Source of the DNA: Bacillus cereus
GTDB lineage: Bacteria > Bacillota > Bacilli > Bacillales > Bacillaceae_G
Assembly: GCF_025917685.1 (NCBI RefSeq)
Contig: NZ_CP089518.1
Location: 4,977,501 to 5,041,500 of the forward strand
Length of the DNA stretch: 64,000 nt
Reading direction: 5' to 3'
How positions within the stretch are numbered: position 1 is the first letter of the stretch; every line of letters starts with the position of its first letter. The notes beneath the pieces are model-generated. The model was given only the letters and a program-made list of their open reading frames with translations. It did no database searches and had not been told where the DNA came from. The translations under genes were made by a program, and so were the position numbers. Below are positions 27,130 to 38,174 of the stretch, in pieces.

Positions 27130-27294
27130 CTATGGACTCTTTTAGAACACGCTTGGGGGTATCGATATAAAGTGAAATTTTAATGCAGTGAAGTTGTACT
27201 GACCACAAATAGCGAAATAAAACGAAAATTTTCTAAATATTTTTACTGAGACGTGCATAAGTATAGAATTTCTTGACTATAACAGTAATAGTAA

Positions 27295-27333
27295 AAAAAA
27301 TAGCCCCTATGTCAAAAGACATAGAGACTATTT
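27295..27333 (-). terminator. Terminator of murA
   Basis: A stem of AATAGTCTCTATGTC with GACATAGGGGCTATT (27305-27333 region), followed by a run of T on the minus strand. Confidence 0.88.
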
Positions 27334-27336
27334 CAA

Positions 27337-28641
27337 TTAAGCGTGAAGATCAGAAACTTCTTGTTCTTTCACTTCTTCTACTTTTTCGTTTACGCGTTCA
27401 ATAGTTGCACCTAATGCAGCTAATTTCTTATGGAAGTTTACATAGCCACGGTCAAGATGTTTTAACTCTGTTACACGAGTATAACCTTCTGATACTAAAC
27501 CAGCTAAGATTAATGCTGCTGCTGCACGTAAATCAGTCGCGCCTACTTCAGCACCTTGTAAGCTGTTTGGACCGTTCATAATTACAGAACGACCTTCAAT
27601 TTTAATATCAGCATTCATACGACGGAATTCTTCAACGTGCATAAAGCGGTTTTCGAATACCGTTTCAGTAATCATGCTTGTTCCTTCAGCTTGTAATAAT
27701 AATGCCATCATTTGTGATTGCATGTCTGTTGGGAAACCTGGGTGAGGCATAGTTTTAATATCAACCGCTTTTAACTTATCTGGGCCGATAACACGTATAC
27801 CTTCATTTTCCTCAATAATTTTAACACCCATTTCTTCCATTTTCGCTGTAATTGAGCGTAAATGTTCAGGTACAGCATTTTCAATTAAGATGTCCCCACC
27901 AGTAATTGCTGCTGCGACCATGAATGTTCCTGCTTCAATACGGTCAGGAATAATAGGGTGGTTTGCACCATATAATTTATCAACGCCTTCGATACGAATC
28001 GTTCCAGTTCCAGCTCCGCGTACTTTCGCTCCCATCGCATTTAAGAAGTTAGCTAAGTCAACGATTTCTGGTTCTTTCGCTGCGTTTTCAAGGATTGTTG
28101 TCCCTTTTGCTAATGTCGCTGCAGACATAATGTTTTCTGTCGCGCCCACGCTTGGGAAGTCTAAATAGATTTTAGCTCCTTTTAGTTCTCCGTCTACGTA
28201 CGCCTCAACAAAACCGTTACCAACTTTTACTTTCGCTCCCATTGCTTCGAAGCCTTTTAAATGTTGGTCAATTGGACGTGAACCAATTGCACATCCACCA
28301 GGAAGTGCAATACGAGCACGACCGTTACGTGCTAATAATGGTCCCATTACTTGGACAGATGCACGCATTTTACGTACATACTCAAATGGTGCTTCAATGT
28401 TTAATTCTTTAGAAGAATCGATTGTTACTTGGTTATTTTCAAATACGACTTCAGCATTTAAATGACGTAATACCTCGTTAATTGTGTATACATCAGACAA
28501 AACTGGTACTTCAGATAGTACATTCTTTCCATCACTCGCTAATAGGGCTGCAGCGATTATAGGTAATACAGCATTTTTTGCGCCCTCAACACGCACTGTG
28601 CCGTTCAACCGCTTTCCGCCACGGACGATGATCTTTTCCAA
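27337..28641 (-). CDS. murA: UDP-N-acetylglucosamine 1-carboxyvinyltransferase MurA
   Basis: A 434-residue enzyme for the first committed step of peptidoglycan precursor synthesis, adding enolpyruvate from PEP to UDP-GlcNAc. It has [14 protein letters not shown] at 21-34, and the PEP-binding, fosfomycin-sensitive Cys117 in [15 protein letters not shown]. The murA-spoIID pairing identifies it as the MurAA copy of Bacillus. The acidic C-terminal tail ([10 protein letters not shown]) is longer than usual. Confidence 0.96.
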   Translation of the reverse strand: MEKIIVRGGKRLNGTVRVEGAKNAVLPIIAAALLASDGKNVLSEVPVLSDVYTINEVLRHLNAEVVFENNQVTIDSSKELNIEAPFEYVRKMRASVQVMGPLLARNGRARIALPGGCAIGSRPIDQHLKGFEAMGAKVKVGNGFVEAYVDGELKGAKIYLDFPSVGATENIMSAATLAKGTTILENAAKEPEIVDLANFLNAMGAKVRGAGTGTIRIEGVDKLYGANHPIIPDRIEAGTFMVAAAITGGDILIENAVPEHLRSITAKMEEMGVKIIEENEGIRVIGPDKLKAVDIKTMPHPGFPTDMQSQMMALLLQAEGTSMITETVFENRFMHVEEFRRMNADIKIEGRSVIMNGPNSLQGAEVGATDLRAAAALILAGLVSEGYTRVTELKHLDRGYVNFHKKLAALGATIERVNEKVEEVKEQEVSDLHA

Positions 28642-28680
28642 ATTATTCCCCTCCGTGTCCTTTTTTCAGTATCTATTCAC

Positions 28681-29391
28681 TCAATACTCAGAAGTTATGA
28701 TCGGTGTGCCAACCACAATTGTATCTTTGTTGTCTGTAGAACGTATTGCTATTTGCACATTTATTTTCTCTCTATTTATCGAAAGAGCGTCATTCCACTT
28801 TTTATTATATGCGGAGACTGATACAAATGCTCTTTCTTCTGTCTGTTCGATCGCTCTTGCTGAAAGATCTTTCAAAACCTGATTGGTTTTATTTTGCAAA
28901 ACACCTTCAATCTTATCATTCAATACACCTTGAACACAAGTGTAAATTGTAGGTTTTTCACTAAAAATTTTATTCATTTTCTGAACGTACTTCGGGTCCC
29001 ATTTCGCCCCGCTTACTTCAAATATAATGAAAGTGTTTTCTTTAGTATTTTCCTTAGTCCAAGTTACTACTACTCGTTCTTCATATGAAGAAGATTTTTT
29101 ATAGGATGTAGCTTTATATCCATCTGGAGATTGTTCTAATTCCCAACTTTCGATATTTGCCTTTTCCTTCACATCGTTTAACAATTTTTGAAACGTATGT
29201 ATATTAGAAATTGTTTTTGTTTCTCGCGCTAACCATGACCACCGCTCTACTTTTGCATCATTCTTCTCTAAAGCTGCGATCATGCTCTCCATCTTCTGTT
29301 CATCGCTTATAGGTTTCATCTCTTTATATCCAACCAAAAATAAAACAACACTCAAGGCAACAATAAGAATGGCTTTAAGCTTCAATCTCAT
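28681..29391 (-). CDS. ywmB: YwmB-family protein (TATA-box-binding-like fold)
   Basis: A 236-residue exported or membrane-anchored protein with one N-terminal hydrophobic segment (about 5-20) and a soluble domain of unknown role. Identification rests on size and on the order ywmB-murA-spoIID. Its ATG lies only 2 bases after AGGAGGGG; an in-frame TTG two codons later (29385) has better spacing and may be the real start. Confidence 0.8.
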   Translation of the reverse strand: MRLKLKAILIVALSVVLFLVGYKEMKPISDEQKMESMIAALEKNDAKVERWSWLARETKTISNIHTFQKLLNDVKEKANIESWELEQSPDGYKATSYKKSSSYEERVVVTWTKENTKENTFIIFEVSGAKWDPKYVQKMNKIFSEKPTIYTCVQGVLNDKIEGVLQNKTNQVLKDLSARAIEQTEERAFVSVSAYNKKWNDALSINREKINVQIAIRSTDNKDTIVVGTPIITSEY

Positions 29392-29436
29392 CCCCTCCTA
29401 TCCCCATTGTTAACGGAGATATGAGGTTCTATACAC

Positions 29437-29673
29437 TTACTTTACTAAATACGTTAAACTCTTTGAATAGCCTAAATAATCAAGGAAAAAGTTACTGACA
29501 GATGTCCCAATCGCAATCGTAACTAGGATGAGTAATACTCTCGTCTGCATCACTTTCCCAGACTTCATTAAACGCTCAATGTGAATACCTTGCAAGGCCC
29601 ACCACGTAATAGTAATAAACAATAAATGCGAAACAATGGCAATCAGTGCTTGTTGCCCTAAAAGTTGTGCCAA
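29437..29673 (-). CDS. DUF1146 (YwzB-like) small membrane protein
   Basis: A 78-residue protein with two hydrophobic segments (about 8-28 and 45-65). The start is TTG with AAGGGG nine bases upstream. In B. subtilis ywzB lies between the atp operon and ywmB; here the complex I operon is inserted in between. Function unknown. Confidence 0.8.
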   Translation of the reverse strand: MAQLLGQQALIAIVSHLLFITITWWALQGIHIERLMKSGKVMQTRVLLILVTIAIGTSVSNFFLDYLGYSKSLTYLVK

Positions 29674-29839
29674 AAAATCGACCCCTTTTTGTTTGGCTAC
29701 TACTTACGTAAAATGTAAAAACGATACCATAATAAGTAGGAGCCACACTTTTTCAAACGCGAATAGGATTCTTACATTTCAAATCGTAATTTCCTCTCAA
29801 AAACATATACTTATATATGTTTCCGTTTGCTGTTACTCC

Positions 29840-29875
29840 AAAATAAAAAGCGCAGAGTACGGACTCTACACCTTT
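29840..29875 (-). terminator. Terminator of the nuo operon
   Basis: A 9-bp stem with G-U pairs (29850-29858 with 29863-29871) followed by TTTTTATTTT on the minus strand, beginning 13 bases after the nuoN stop. Confidence 0.8.
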
Positions 29876-29883
29876 TGTTTTCA

Positions 29884-31404
29884 CTATTGTACCACGTTCC
29901 CCAAGAAGAAGAAATCCTTCATTAGTGGAAAATATTCATAAAAGAAATTGTAACCAATCATCGGCATAATCCCTAGTATTACAATCGAAATTGCACAAAG
30001 ACTCATGACAACCTTTATATTTAACGGTAACCGAAGCCGCTCTTCTGTCTCTCCAGTGCGGAAAAACATTTGCTGTAATATCCGGAAGTAATATACAAAT
30101 GAAACAACTGTTGTCCCCATCATAATAGAAGCTAATACGTAATGAGCAGGTTCAACATGAAGTGCCCCTAAAAAGATGTTAATTTTTCCGATAAAACCAG
30201 CTGTCCCAGGTATCCCAGCTAACGATAAAATAAAGATCGTCATCACTATAGCTGTAAATGGAGATCGCTTGTATAATCCTGTAAAAATCGTCATATTTTC
30301 CTTATCATTTTGTAAGATTAATCCATGGATGATTGCAAATACTCCTATATTCATAAGCATATATGCAAGCATATAAAACCACATACTATCCATCGTGAAC
30401 TGTGATAGCGCCACAAGCGGCACGAGCAAATACCCAGCATGCGCGATACCTGAATAAGCAAATAGACGTTTTACGTTGTATTGCTTTAATGCTACTACAT
30501 TCCCAACAATCATCGTAATACTAGCTAGCACAGCAATGTATATACTCATACGCCCGTACAAAGATTGTGCATCTCCTTGGATTGCCACGCCTGCAAACAC
30601 CATAAGAAACAAACGCGTAATGAGTAGAAAACCAGCAATTTTAGAAATCGTTCCGAGAAAAGCAGTGACAGGTGTAGCCGCTCCCTCATACACATCCGGT
30701 GCCCACATATGAAATGGTACTGTTGCAATTTTGAATGAGAGTCCAACGAGCAAAAGTAGAAATGCAAGAGCTAACAATAACTGAATGCCCCCGGCCAATC
30801 CTTGCGTAAATGCCTTTTGCATTTCCACTATGTTGGTCGATCCTGTAATACCGTATAAATAACTCATTCCAAAGAGCGTAATTGCTGTTCCAATTCCTCC
30901 GTTAATGACGTATTTCATCGCCGCCTCATTCGATGCGCGGTTTCTTTTCCGGATTCCTACAAGAATGTAGGAAGAAAGCGACAGCAATTCTAAACCGACG
31001 AATAGTGTGATGAAATCAACGCTTGAAGCCATGAACATCGCTCCAAGAAGCGCCATTAACATTAAGTAATAATATTCTCCCTTATCCTCGATAGGATCCT
31101 TTTCATCATCGCTCATTGCCATACATAAGACGAGAGCTGCCCCGATTAATAACAACGTTTTAAACCCTTTTGAAAATCCATCTAACACAAACGATCCATT
31201 TAAAATATCTCCCGCTGGTTCACTATATAGCGTAATTAATGACACGGCCGCTAATACGACGGCTGCGATTGCACCAATCGCAACGTGCCTATGGTTCAGC
31301 TTAAAAAACAAATCACATATGGAAAGAAGGATGGCTGCCCCAAGAATAATGAATTCCGGCACCATCAGATGCCACGACAAGCTAAGTAACGTATTCATAT
31401 CCAT
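29884..31404 (-). CDS. nuoN: NADH-quinone oxidoreductase-like subunit N
   Basis: A 506-residue antiporter-like proton-pumping membrane subunit, with about 14 membrane segments. The lysine/glutamate landmarks of the family are visible in LFVGLELLSLSSYILVG, PFHMWAPDVYEGAATPVTAFL and KRLFAYSGIAHAGYLLV. It is the last gene of the operon, 1 base after nuoM. Confidence 0.96.
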   Translation of the reverse strand: MDMNTLLSLSWHLMVPEFIILGAAILLSICDLFFKLNHRHVAIGAIAAVVLAAVSLITLYSEPAGDILNGSFVLDGFSKGFKTLLLIGAALVLCMAMSDDEKDPIEDKGEYYYLMLMALLGAMFMASSVDFITLFVGLELLSLSSYILVGIRKRNRASNEAAMKYVINGGIGTAITLFGMSYLYGITGSTNIVEMQKAFTQGLAGGIQLLLALAFLLLLVGLSFKIATVPFHMWAPDVYEGAATPVTAFLGTISKIAGFLLITRLFLMVFAGVAIQGDAQSLYGRMSIYIAVLASITMIVGNVVALKQYNVKRLFAYSGIAHAGYLLVPLVALSQFTMDSMWFYMLAYMLMNIGVFAIIHGLILQNDKENMTIFTGLYKRSPFTAIVMTIFILSLAGIPGTAGFIGKINIFLGALHVEPAHYVLASIMMGTTVVSFVYYFRILQQMFFRTGETEERLRLPLNIKVVMSLCAISIVILGIMPMIGYNFFYEYFPLMKDFFFLGNVVQ

Positions 31405-31405
31405 C

Positions 31406-32908
31406 CTACTTCACCCCCAATGTTTTCAGCGTATTTTGAAGCGGATCCCCTAGTAGTTCTGGCATTACTCCAATTGCGATAATACAAACGATAAGTAATA
31501 TAACAGGAACATACTCCCACCCATGTATATCAGATTTCGCTTCCCATTCTTTCTTACCAAATGTCACTTGAAGTGTCGCTCTTAATACGTATACAGCGGT
31601 TAAAATAATTCCAAGTACACCTACGGCAGCTATAACTGGTTTCCCTTGAAATAAACCGAGAAAAGCAAGGAATTCGCTAATAAATCCAGACATCCCTGGC
31701 ATTCCAAGCGATGCCATACCTCCCGCTAGGAAGAAGCCGCTAAGCACAGGCACACTTTTTGCGAGTCCACCAAGCGCTGTAATATCTGAAGTCCCAAAAC
31801 GCTCTTCAATCATGCCAAGTAAGAAGAAGAGCAATGCCGCAATTAAACCGTGAGACACAACCTGGAACAGTGCCCCTTGTATACCTGGTGCATTTAACGC
31901 CGCAAGCCCCATTAACACAATGCCCATATGCGAAATACTAGAGTAAGCAAGCACCTTTCTAAAGTCCGTTTGGATGAGTGCTAGAAAGGCCCCGTACAAT
32001 AAATTAATGACTCCTAAAATCGCAATTAGCGTTGCAAAATCACGAAAATATTCTGGAAATAATCCTTTCCCGAAGCGAATAATACCGTATGCTCCAATTT
32101 TCAGTAAAACTCCCGCATGAAGCATAACTACAGCAGGATGCGCTTCTATGTGTACATTGACCATCCAGCGATGCAAAGGGAAAACAGGAAGCTTAATCGC
32201 AAAGGCAATCATTATGGCAAGAAACAAGCCGAACTGTAAGCTACTTGAGACAGCCATTCCTCCCCCAGCACCTACACTCGTTAATATTTCTTTAAGCTCC
32301 GTAATATTTGTTGTACCTGTTTTCGCAAATAAAACCGAGAAAACGATAAGTAAAATAGCTGATCCGATACCGTTATATATTAAATAACTATATGCAGCCT
32401 TTTCACTCGACAATTTCCCCCACTTGCCAATTAATAAAAACATTGGTGGCAAAGTAATTTCAAAGAAGATGAAGAACAGCATTAAATTTTGAGCAGCGAA
32501 GACACCGAGCATCCCTATTTCTAGCATGAGTAATAGCATGTAGAATGCTTTCAAATTTCTTTTAATGGAAAATGCCGCAATTGCTGCGAGCATCGCTAGA
32601 AGGGCCGTCAGCGCCATCATTACAAGCGATAAACCATCAATACCAATCTCGTAATAAATGGAAAACCATCTCTTATCTACCGCTGCAAAATCCCCAAATT
32701 TAATCCATTTCACTTTTTCATCAAATATCGATAAACTCTTTCCTGAAGCGTATGTACAAGCGAGGACGATAGCAATTCCAAATGGAAGCGCCGTTCCGAA
32801 TAAACCAAGCGCCTGCACTGTACGCGATTCTCGTTTCGGCGTTAATAAAAGCAAGAGAATTCCTAAAAGTGGGGAAAAAATGAAGAACGTTAATAGTAAT
32901 CCATTCAC
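31406..32908 (-). CDS. nuoM: NADH-quinone oxidoreductase-like subunit M
   Basis: A 500-residue antiporter-like membrane subunit of complex I. It shows FFEITLPPMFLLIGKWG with the key Glu, LPVFPLHRWMVNVHIEAHPAV and RKVLAYSSISHMGIVLMG. It overlaps nuoL by 4 bases (ATGA). Confidence 0.96.
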   Translation of the reverse strand: MNGLLLTFFIFSPLLGILLLLLTPKRESRTVQALGLFGTALPFGIAIVLACTYASGKSLSIFDEKVKWIKFGDFAAVDKRWFSIYYEIGIDGLSLVMMALTALLAMLAAIAAFSIKRNLKAFYMLLLMLEIGMLGVFAAQNLMLFFIFFEITLPPMFLLIGKWGKLSSEKAAYSYLIYNGIGSAILLIVFSVLFAKTGTTNITELKEILTSVGAGGGMAVSSSLQFGLFLAIMIAFAIKLPVFPLHRWMVNVHIEAHPAVVMLHAGVLLKIGAYGIIRFGKGLFPEYFRDFATLIAILGVINLLYGAFLALIQTDFRKVLAYSSISHMGIVLMGLAALNAPGIQGALFQVVSHGLIAALLFFLLGMIEERFGTSDITALGGLAKSVPVLSGFFLAGGMASLGMPGMSGFISEFLAFLGLFQGKPVIAAVGVLGIILTAVYVLRATLQVTFGKKEWEAKSDIHGWEYVPVILLIVCIIAIGVMPELLGDPLQNTLKTLGVK

Positions 32909-34767
32909 CGTAAATCCCCTCCCGTATATAACAAAATAATTAGGAGCACTGCGAGCGAAACGACCGTTACAGTTCCGTACACTTGTACATTCCCGTTTTG
33001 AAGCCGCGATCCTAGACAGCTCATACCTTTAACCAATCCCGCAATTAAAACTGCAATTCCTTCTACAACGTATACTTCAAATAAGCGAAGCACATGAGCG
33101 ATTCCTTTCGTAATAGGAAGCACCGTAACATTGTAGAGTTCATCCACATAATATTTTTCTTTCAAAAGGTTATAAAGAGGCGTCCCTTCTCCGCCTGCCC
33201 AATCTCTAGAGATAGATTTCTTACCATATATGAAATATGCGAGGGCAATTCCCGCAAATGAAACGAGCGTCGCAACAATCATAATCCAAACAGGTCCATG
33301 TACTTCCTGCACTTTGAATCCTACATCTTTCGTAAGCCAATCCCCAAGAAACGTCCCGAACCACGGTGTATTTATATAGCCTGCCACTACCGCGAGAACA
33401 CCAAGGACAATCATCGGATACGTCATTGTGCGAGGCGATTCATGCACCTCTTCCTTCGTCTTCGTTTCCCCTGTAAAGACAAGAAAGTATAGACGGAACA
33501 TATAAAATGCTGTTAGAAATGCCGCAATTACCGCTAAAACGAATAGAAAGTAATTGCCATTCATCCAAGTCGCCGCTAAAATTTCATCTTTACTAAAAAA
33601 TCCGGAAAGAAGAGGAACACCACTAATTGCAAGTGTGCCTATTAAAAACAGTACACCAGTTACTTTCATCTTTTTCTGTAAACCGCCCATTTTATTAATG
33701 TTTTGTGTATGGACTGCATGAATTACACTTCCTGCCGCCAAAAACAGTAATGCTTTGAAGAAGGCATGTGTCGTTAAGTGAAAGACACCAGCTACATAAC
33801 CAGCAGAGCCTAGCGCAAGCATCATATACCCGAGCTGACTAACTGTAGAATAAGCAAGAACCCTCTTAATATCCGTTTGTACAAGGCCGATAGAGGCCGC
33901 AAAGATTGCGGTGAAAGCCCCAACGATTGCAACGGTTTGCATTGCTACCGCACTTGCTGAAAATAGTGGGAACATCGTCGCTACTAAATATACGCCGGCT
34001 GCAACCATCGTTGCCGCGTGAATAAGCGCCGAAACAGGCGTCGGTCCTTCCATTGCATCTGGCAACCACGTATGAAGCGGAAACTGACCTGATTTCCCCA
34101 TCGCACCGATAAAAATTAATATCGCCGTTATTGTAATCATAGAAGGCGAGAGGTCACCCGTATGAATCGCTTTAAAGATCGCGTCATATTCAAAACTACC
34201 TGCGTGCCAAAAAATTAAAATCATCCCAATAAATAGCCCAACATCCCCAATGCGTGTCATAATAAAAGCCTTTTTCGCAGCAGCCTTCGCTTCTTCTTTA
34301 AAGAAATAAAAACCGATAAGTAAAAACGAACCAAGGCCGACTAACTCCCAAAATATATAAAGCTGTAGTAAATTCGTCGATATAACAAGCCCAAGCATTG
34401 CAAATGTAAAGAGCCCTAAATATGCATAAAAGGTTGGTAACCTTTCGTCACCTTTCATATAACCTTTTGAGTACACATGTACAAGAAAACTTACAAGTGT
34501 AACGATAAATAACATTAAAGCTCCCAATGCGGTAACTTCAAAACCAAATGATATATCTATATCTCCTGCCCTAAGCCATACCCACTTATGCTTCACCGTA
34601 TCGGATGAAAGCCGTTCTATTAGTACCACTACCGCGGATATAAAAGAGAGAAAGGTAAAGAAAATACCTAGTACACTACTTCCCTCTCTAATTTTCTTCC
34701 CGAACACAATAAGTAACACAAACGAAACAAGCGGGAAAAGCGGTATGAGCCATGCATAATCGATCAT
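32905..34767 (-). CDS. nuoL: NADH-quinone oxidoreductase-like subunit L
   Basis: A 620-residue antiporter-like subunit with a C-terminal extension that forms the lateral helix in complex I. Motifs are FWELVGLGSFLLIGFYF, GQFPLHTWLPDAMEGPTPVSA and KRVLAYSTVSQLGYMM. It ends with membrane segments near 555-615. It overlaps nuoM. Confidence 0.96.
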   Translation of the reverse strand: MIDYAWLIPLFPLVSFVLLIVFGKKIREGSSVLGIFFTFLSFISAVVVLIERLSSDTVKHKWVWLRAGDIDISFGFEVTALGALMLFIVTLVSFLVHVYSKGYMKGDERLPTFYAYLGLFTFAMLGLVISTNLLQLYIFWELVGLGSFLLIGFYFFKEEAKAAAKKAFIMTRIGDVGLFIGMILIFWHAGSFEYDAIFKAIHTGDLSPSMITITAILIFIGAMGKSGQFPLHTWLPDAMEGPTPVSALIHAATMVAAGVYLVATMFPLFSASAVAMQTVAIVGAFTAIFAASIGLVQTDIKRVLAYSTVSQLGYMMLALGSAGYVAGVFHLTTHAFFKALLFLAAGSVIHAVHTQNINKMGGLQKKMKVTGVLFLIGTLAISGVPLLSGFFSKDEILAATWMNGNYFLFVLAVIAAFLTAFYMFRLYFLVFTGETKTKEEVHESPRTMTYPMIVLGVLAVVAGYINTPWFGTFLGDWLTKDVGFKVQEVHGPVWIMIVATLVSFAGIALAYFIYGKKSISRDWAGGEGTPLYNLLKEKYYVDELYNVTVLPITKGIAHVLRLFEVYVVEGIAVLIAGLVKGMSCLGSRLQNGNVQVYGTVTVVSLAVLLIILLYTGGDLR

Positions 34768-34796
34768 TGTTTCCTTCCCCCTTTTCGGTCACAATG

Positions 34797-35111
34797 CTAT
34801 CCTTTGAGCGTATCCATCTCATCTACATGAACTGTCGGGCGATTACGGTACAAAGCAATCAAAATTGCAAGCCCTACCGCTGCCTCCGCTGCCGCTACAG
34901 ACATCGTAAACAGCGAGAAAATTTGCCCTGTTAAATTCGGGAATAAACCTAATTTACTAAAGGCCACTAAGTTTAAATTGGCAGCGTTTAGCATTAATTC
35001 GATACAAACTAATACAATCACTGTATTCCGCTTTGTTAAAGCTCCAAATAAGCCGATGCAAAACAAAATAATCGCAAGTGTTAAATACGCAGAAGCCGGA
35101 ACGCTACTCAT
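34797..35111 (-). CDS. nuoK: NADH-quinone oxidoreductase-like subunit K
   Basis: A 104-residue subunit with three membrane segments. It contains [19 protein letters not shown], which carries the conserved membrane glutamate. The ATG at 35111 was chosen: a strong GGAGGAGG lies upstream, the start overlaps the nuoJ end by 8 bases, and the size is that of the family. Confidence 0.95.
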   Translation of the reverse strand: MSSVPASAYLTLAIILFCIGLFGALTKRNTVIVLVCIELMLNAANLNLVAFSKLGLFPNLTGQIFSLFTMSVAAAEAAVGLAILIALYRNRPTVHVDEMDTLKG

Positions 35112-35628
35112 GGGAATCCTCCTCCCCCTCATCCTTCTTCGCAAGGATAATCGCTCCTACAAGTGCTACAAGTAAAATAACTGAAGTTAACTCGAATGGA
35201 ATAATATATTTTGAATAGAGAAGTGTACCGATTTGAAGTGTGTTGTTTTCATGAAGAGGTAAACTTCCTTGTGTGCTTTGATTTGAAAAATCGATACTAT
35301 TAACAGCGAAATACATAACTGCTCCAAATGCTACAACCGCAAAGAAGATAATCCATTTTCGAAGAGTAAGACGCGATTCATTTTCCGCGTTATGTTTCGT
35401 TAACATAATGCCAAAAATCATAATAATAGTGATCGCACCAGAGTAAAGTAAAATTTGTGCAACACCGATAAACTCGGCTGATAAAAGAAAGTACAAACCT
35501 GCAATGCTGAGGAATGTAAGAACGAGAGCTAGCATCATATGCATGACTTTCGTTAAGTTCAACATAAGAACACCGCCGATAATCGCAGACAAGGATAGGA
35601 TAAAGAATGCTACAAACTCGCCATTCAT
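35104..35628 (-). CDS. nuoJ: NADH-quinone oxidoreductase-like subunit J
   Basis: A 174-residue protein with five membrane segments. [21 protein letters not shown] is the segment with the pi-bulge in homologues. It overlaps nuoI by 4 bases (ATGA) and nuoK by 8, consistent with coupled translation. Confidence 0.94.
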   Translation of the reverse strand: MNGEFVAFFILSLSAIIGGVLMLNLTKVMHMMLALVLTFLSIAGLYFLLSAEFIGVAQILLYSGAITIIMIFGIMLTKHNAENESRLTLRKWIIFFAVVAFGAVMYFAVNSIDFSNQSTQGSLPLHENNTLQIGTLLYSKYIIPFELTSVILLVALVGAIILAKKDEGEEDSHE

Positions 35629-36044
35629 GCTTTATTCTCCTTCCTGACGTTCTCGTCGTTTTCGTCAAGCCACTGCAAATTTTTAAATAAATCATCACGT
35701 GAATACTCTGCGAGTTCGAAGTTATTTGTCATTACAATTGCCTCTGTTGGGCAAACTTCTGTACATAAATCACAAAGAATACAAATTTCAAAATTAATAT
35801 CGTACGTGTCGATAATTTTTCCTTTTTTCGTAGGATCAGGATGTTTTTTTCCCGTTAATTGAATGCAATCTGTCGGACAAATATTGGAACACTGATTACA
35901 AACAATACATTTCTCTGGATAAAACTTTTGAATACCCCGAAAGCGATCTGGTAATGGCAACGGCTGATTCGGATAATCATACGTCACCTTTTTCTTACTC
36001 AAATTACTAAGCGTATATTTTAAACCTTTAAATAGTCCTTTCAT
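35625..36044 (-). CDS. nuoI: NADH-quinone oxidoreductase-like subunit I (2 x 4Fe-4S)
   Basis: A 139-residue ferredoxin-like subunit with two clusters: C46, C49, C52, C56 and C88, C91, C94, C98. It passes electrons to the NuoB cluster. Because NuoE/F/G are not encoded here, this subunit may be near the entry point for electrons from an unknown donor. Confidence 0.95.
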   Translation of the reverse strand: MKGLFKGLKYTLSNLSKKKVTYDYPNQPLPLPDRFRGIQKFYPEKCIVCNQCSNICPTDCIQLTGKKHPDPTKKGKIIDTYDINFEICILCDLCTEVCPTEAIVMTNNFELAEYSRDDLFKNLQWLDENDENVRKENKA

Positions 36045-36069
36045 CTCTTACTGGCACCCCCTTTATAGA

Positions 36070-37071
36070 TTAGAAGAATAACTCCTTAATCAATGCCGTT
36101 AAGAAAATATTTGCAAGTGCAATTGGCAATAATACTTTCCAGCCAAACTCCATTAACTGGTCACCTCTTATACGTGGGAACGTAACGCGGAACCAAATTA
36201 ATAGAAAGACCACACTGCTGAATTTCAGAGCAAACCATACTGCTCCTGGAATAAATCCAAGGAACATAACTGGATTCCATCCGCCTAAAAAAAGCACTGT
36301 AATTAAAGATGCCATCCCGAAGAAATACACATACTCTGAAAGCATGAAAAACGCCCAGCGAAACCCTGAGTATTCCGTATGGTATCCCGAAACAAGTTCT
36401 GACTCCGCTTCGGGTAAATCAAATGGCGTCCTATTTAACTCTGCAACTGCAGCAATTAAGAAAACGACGAAACCGATCGGCTGCGCGAAAATGTACCATA
36501 CCTTCTCTTGCGCCGCTACAATCTCATTTAAATTAAGGCTACCAGCTAACAAAACGACGCCAATTACACTCATCACAAGTGGAATCTCATAAGAAATCAT
36601 TTGCGCTGCTGCGCGCATCCCTCCTAGAAGGGAGTATTTATTATTCGATGCCCATCCCCCGGTTACAACGCCGATCGTCGTAATCCCAGAAACAGCAATG
36701 TAATACAGTAATCCTACACCAATATCCGCGAACTGAAATTTATCAGTAAACGGGATAACCGCAAGTACCATAAATGCTGGTGCGAAAGCAATAACAGGCG
36801 CTAATATAAACAACGGTTTATCTGCAGCCTTCGGAATGCTATCTTCTTTTAATAATAATTTCAAAACATCAGCTACCGTTTGTAATAAACCGAACCGGCC
36901 CCCAACTTGGTTTGGTCCAATCCGCCCTTGCATAAATCCCATCACTTTCCGTTCTGCCAAAATACCGTATGTAACGAAGCCAAGGACTGCAAATAATAAA
37001 AGCACGGCTAATCCGAAAAAAATGAAGAAATTCTTCCAGCTTGAAGGTGATTGTAAGAGCGTCTCAATCAT
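36070..37071 (-). CDS. nuoH: NADH-quinone oxidoreductase-like subunit H
   Basis: A 333-residue membrane subunit next to the quinone site, with eight or so membrane segments. Hallmarks are ERKVMGFMQGRIGPNQVG near 36-53, AELNRTPFDLPEAESELVSG and WFRVTFPRIRGDQLM. Its start overlaps the nuoD stop by one base. Confidence 0.96.
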   Translation of the reverse strand: MIETLLQSPSSWKNFFIFFGLAVLLLFAVLGFVTYGILAERKVMGFMQGRIGPNQVGGRFGLLQTVADVLKLLLKEDSIPKAADKPLFILAPVIAFAPAFMVLAVIPFTDKFQFADIGVGLLYYIAVSGITTIGVVTGGWASNNKYSLLGGMRAAAQMISYEIPLVMSVIGVVLLAGSLNLNEIVAAQEKVWYIFAQPIGFVVFLIAAVAELNRTPFDLPEAESELVSGYHTEYSGFRWAFFMLSEYVYFFGMASLITVLFLGGWNPVMFLGFIPGAVWFALKFSSVVFLLIWFRVTFPRIRGDQLMEFGWKVLLPIALANIFLTALIKELFF

Positions 37072-38171
37072 TAGCCGTCAACCTCCCCAAGTACAATATC
37101 AACCCCACCTAAAATCGTAATTAAATTGGCGATGTTTTCACCTTTCAATAACTTCGGTAAGATTTGCAAATTATAAAAAGATGGTCTGCGGAATTTCAGA
37201 CGGTATGGCTCTTTCTTTCCATCACTAGCAATATAACAACCAATCTCTCCCCGCGGTGACTCTATACGGACAAATGCTTCTCCCTTAGGTGCTTTAATAA
37301 TTTTCGGCACTTTTGCCAGCACGGCTCCATCTTTTGGGAACTGCTCAGCTGCTTGCTCAATAATTTTTAATGACTCCTCAATTTCTTTCATCCGGCAAAC
37401 GTAGCGATCCCAGGCATCCCCCACACTCCCAACAGGAATGTCAAAGTCAAAACGATCATAAATAGAATACGGCTCATCTTTGCGAAGATCAAAATGAACT
37501 CCCGTGCACCGCAAATTCGCTCCGCTCAGAGAGTACGAGATCGCCTCTTCCGCGCTATATATGCCAACGCCTTTCACACGATTTAAGAAAATTTCATTTC
37601 CGCTAACGAGGTCGTGATACCCTTCCAATTGCTCTCTCATATACGGAACAAACTCTTTCACCTTCTCAATCCAGCCGTCCGGCGCATCCCACTTCACGCC
37701 GCCGACTCTCATATAGTTGAAAGTAAGCCTTGCACCGCACAATTCATTTAATAAATTTATAATCATCTCTCGTTCACGAAATGCGTATAAAAACGGACTA
37801 ACCGCCCCTATATCAAGCAGGTTCGTTCCCCACCAGACGAGATGACTTGCAACCCTTCCCAGCTCCATCGCAAGCACACGTAAGTATTCAGCACGCTCCG
37901 GAATCTCAAGTCCCATCATCGTCTCTACAGCATGGCAAATGACGTAGTTATTCGTCATCGCTGATAAATAGTCCATTCGATCTGTATACGGGATAATTTG
38001 TGTATACTGCAAGCTCTCAGCAATCTTTTCTGTTCCGCGATGCAAATACCCGATAACTGGTGTAGCCTCTTTAATAATTTCCCCGTCAATCTTAATTACA
38101 AGCCGAAACACACCATGTGTACTCGGGTGCTGCGGTCCAACATTTAAGAGCATCTCCTCCGTACGGATCAC
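37071..38171 (-). CDS. nuoD: NADH-quinone oxidoreductase-like subunit D
   Basis: A 366-residue 49-kDa-type subunit related to NiFe-hydrogenase large subunits and forming the quinone pocket with NuoB. It has the N-terminal [25 protein letters not shown], and near the end the [16 protein letters not shown] block and [14 protein letters not shown] terminus typical of the family. Confidence 0.96.
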   Translation of the reverse strand: MIRTEEMLLNVGPQHPSTHGVFRLVIKIDGEIIKEATPVIGYLHRGTEKIAESLQYTQIIPYTDRMDYLSAMTNNYVICHAVETMMGLEIPERAEYLRVLAMELGRVASHLVWWGTNLLDIGAVSPFLYAFREREMIINLLNELCGARLTFNYMRVGGVKWDAPDGWIEKVKEFVPYMREQLEGYHDLVSGNEIFLNRVKGVGIYSAEEAISYSLSGANLRCTGVHFDLRKDEPYSIYDRFDFDIPVGSVGDAWDRYVCRMKEIEESLKIIEQAAEQFPKDGAVLAKVPKIIKAPKGEAFVRIESPRGEIGCYIASDGKKEPYRLKFRRPSFYNLQILPKLLKGENIANLITILGGVDIVLGEVDG

Positions 38172-38174
38172 AAG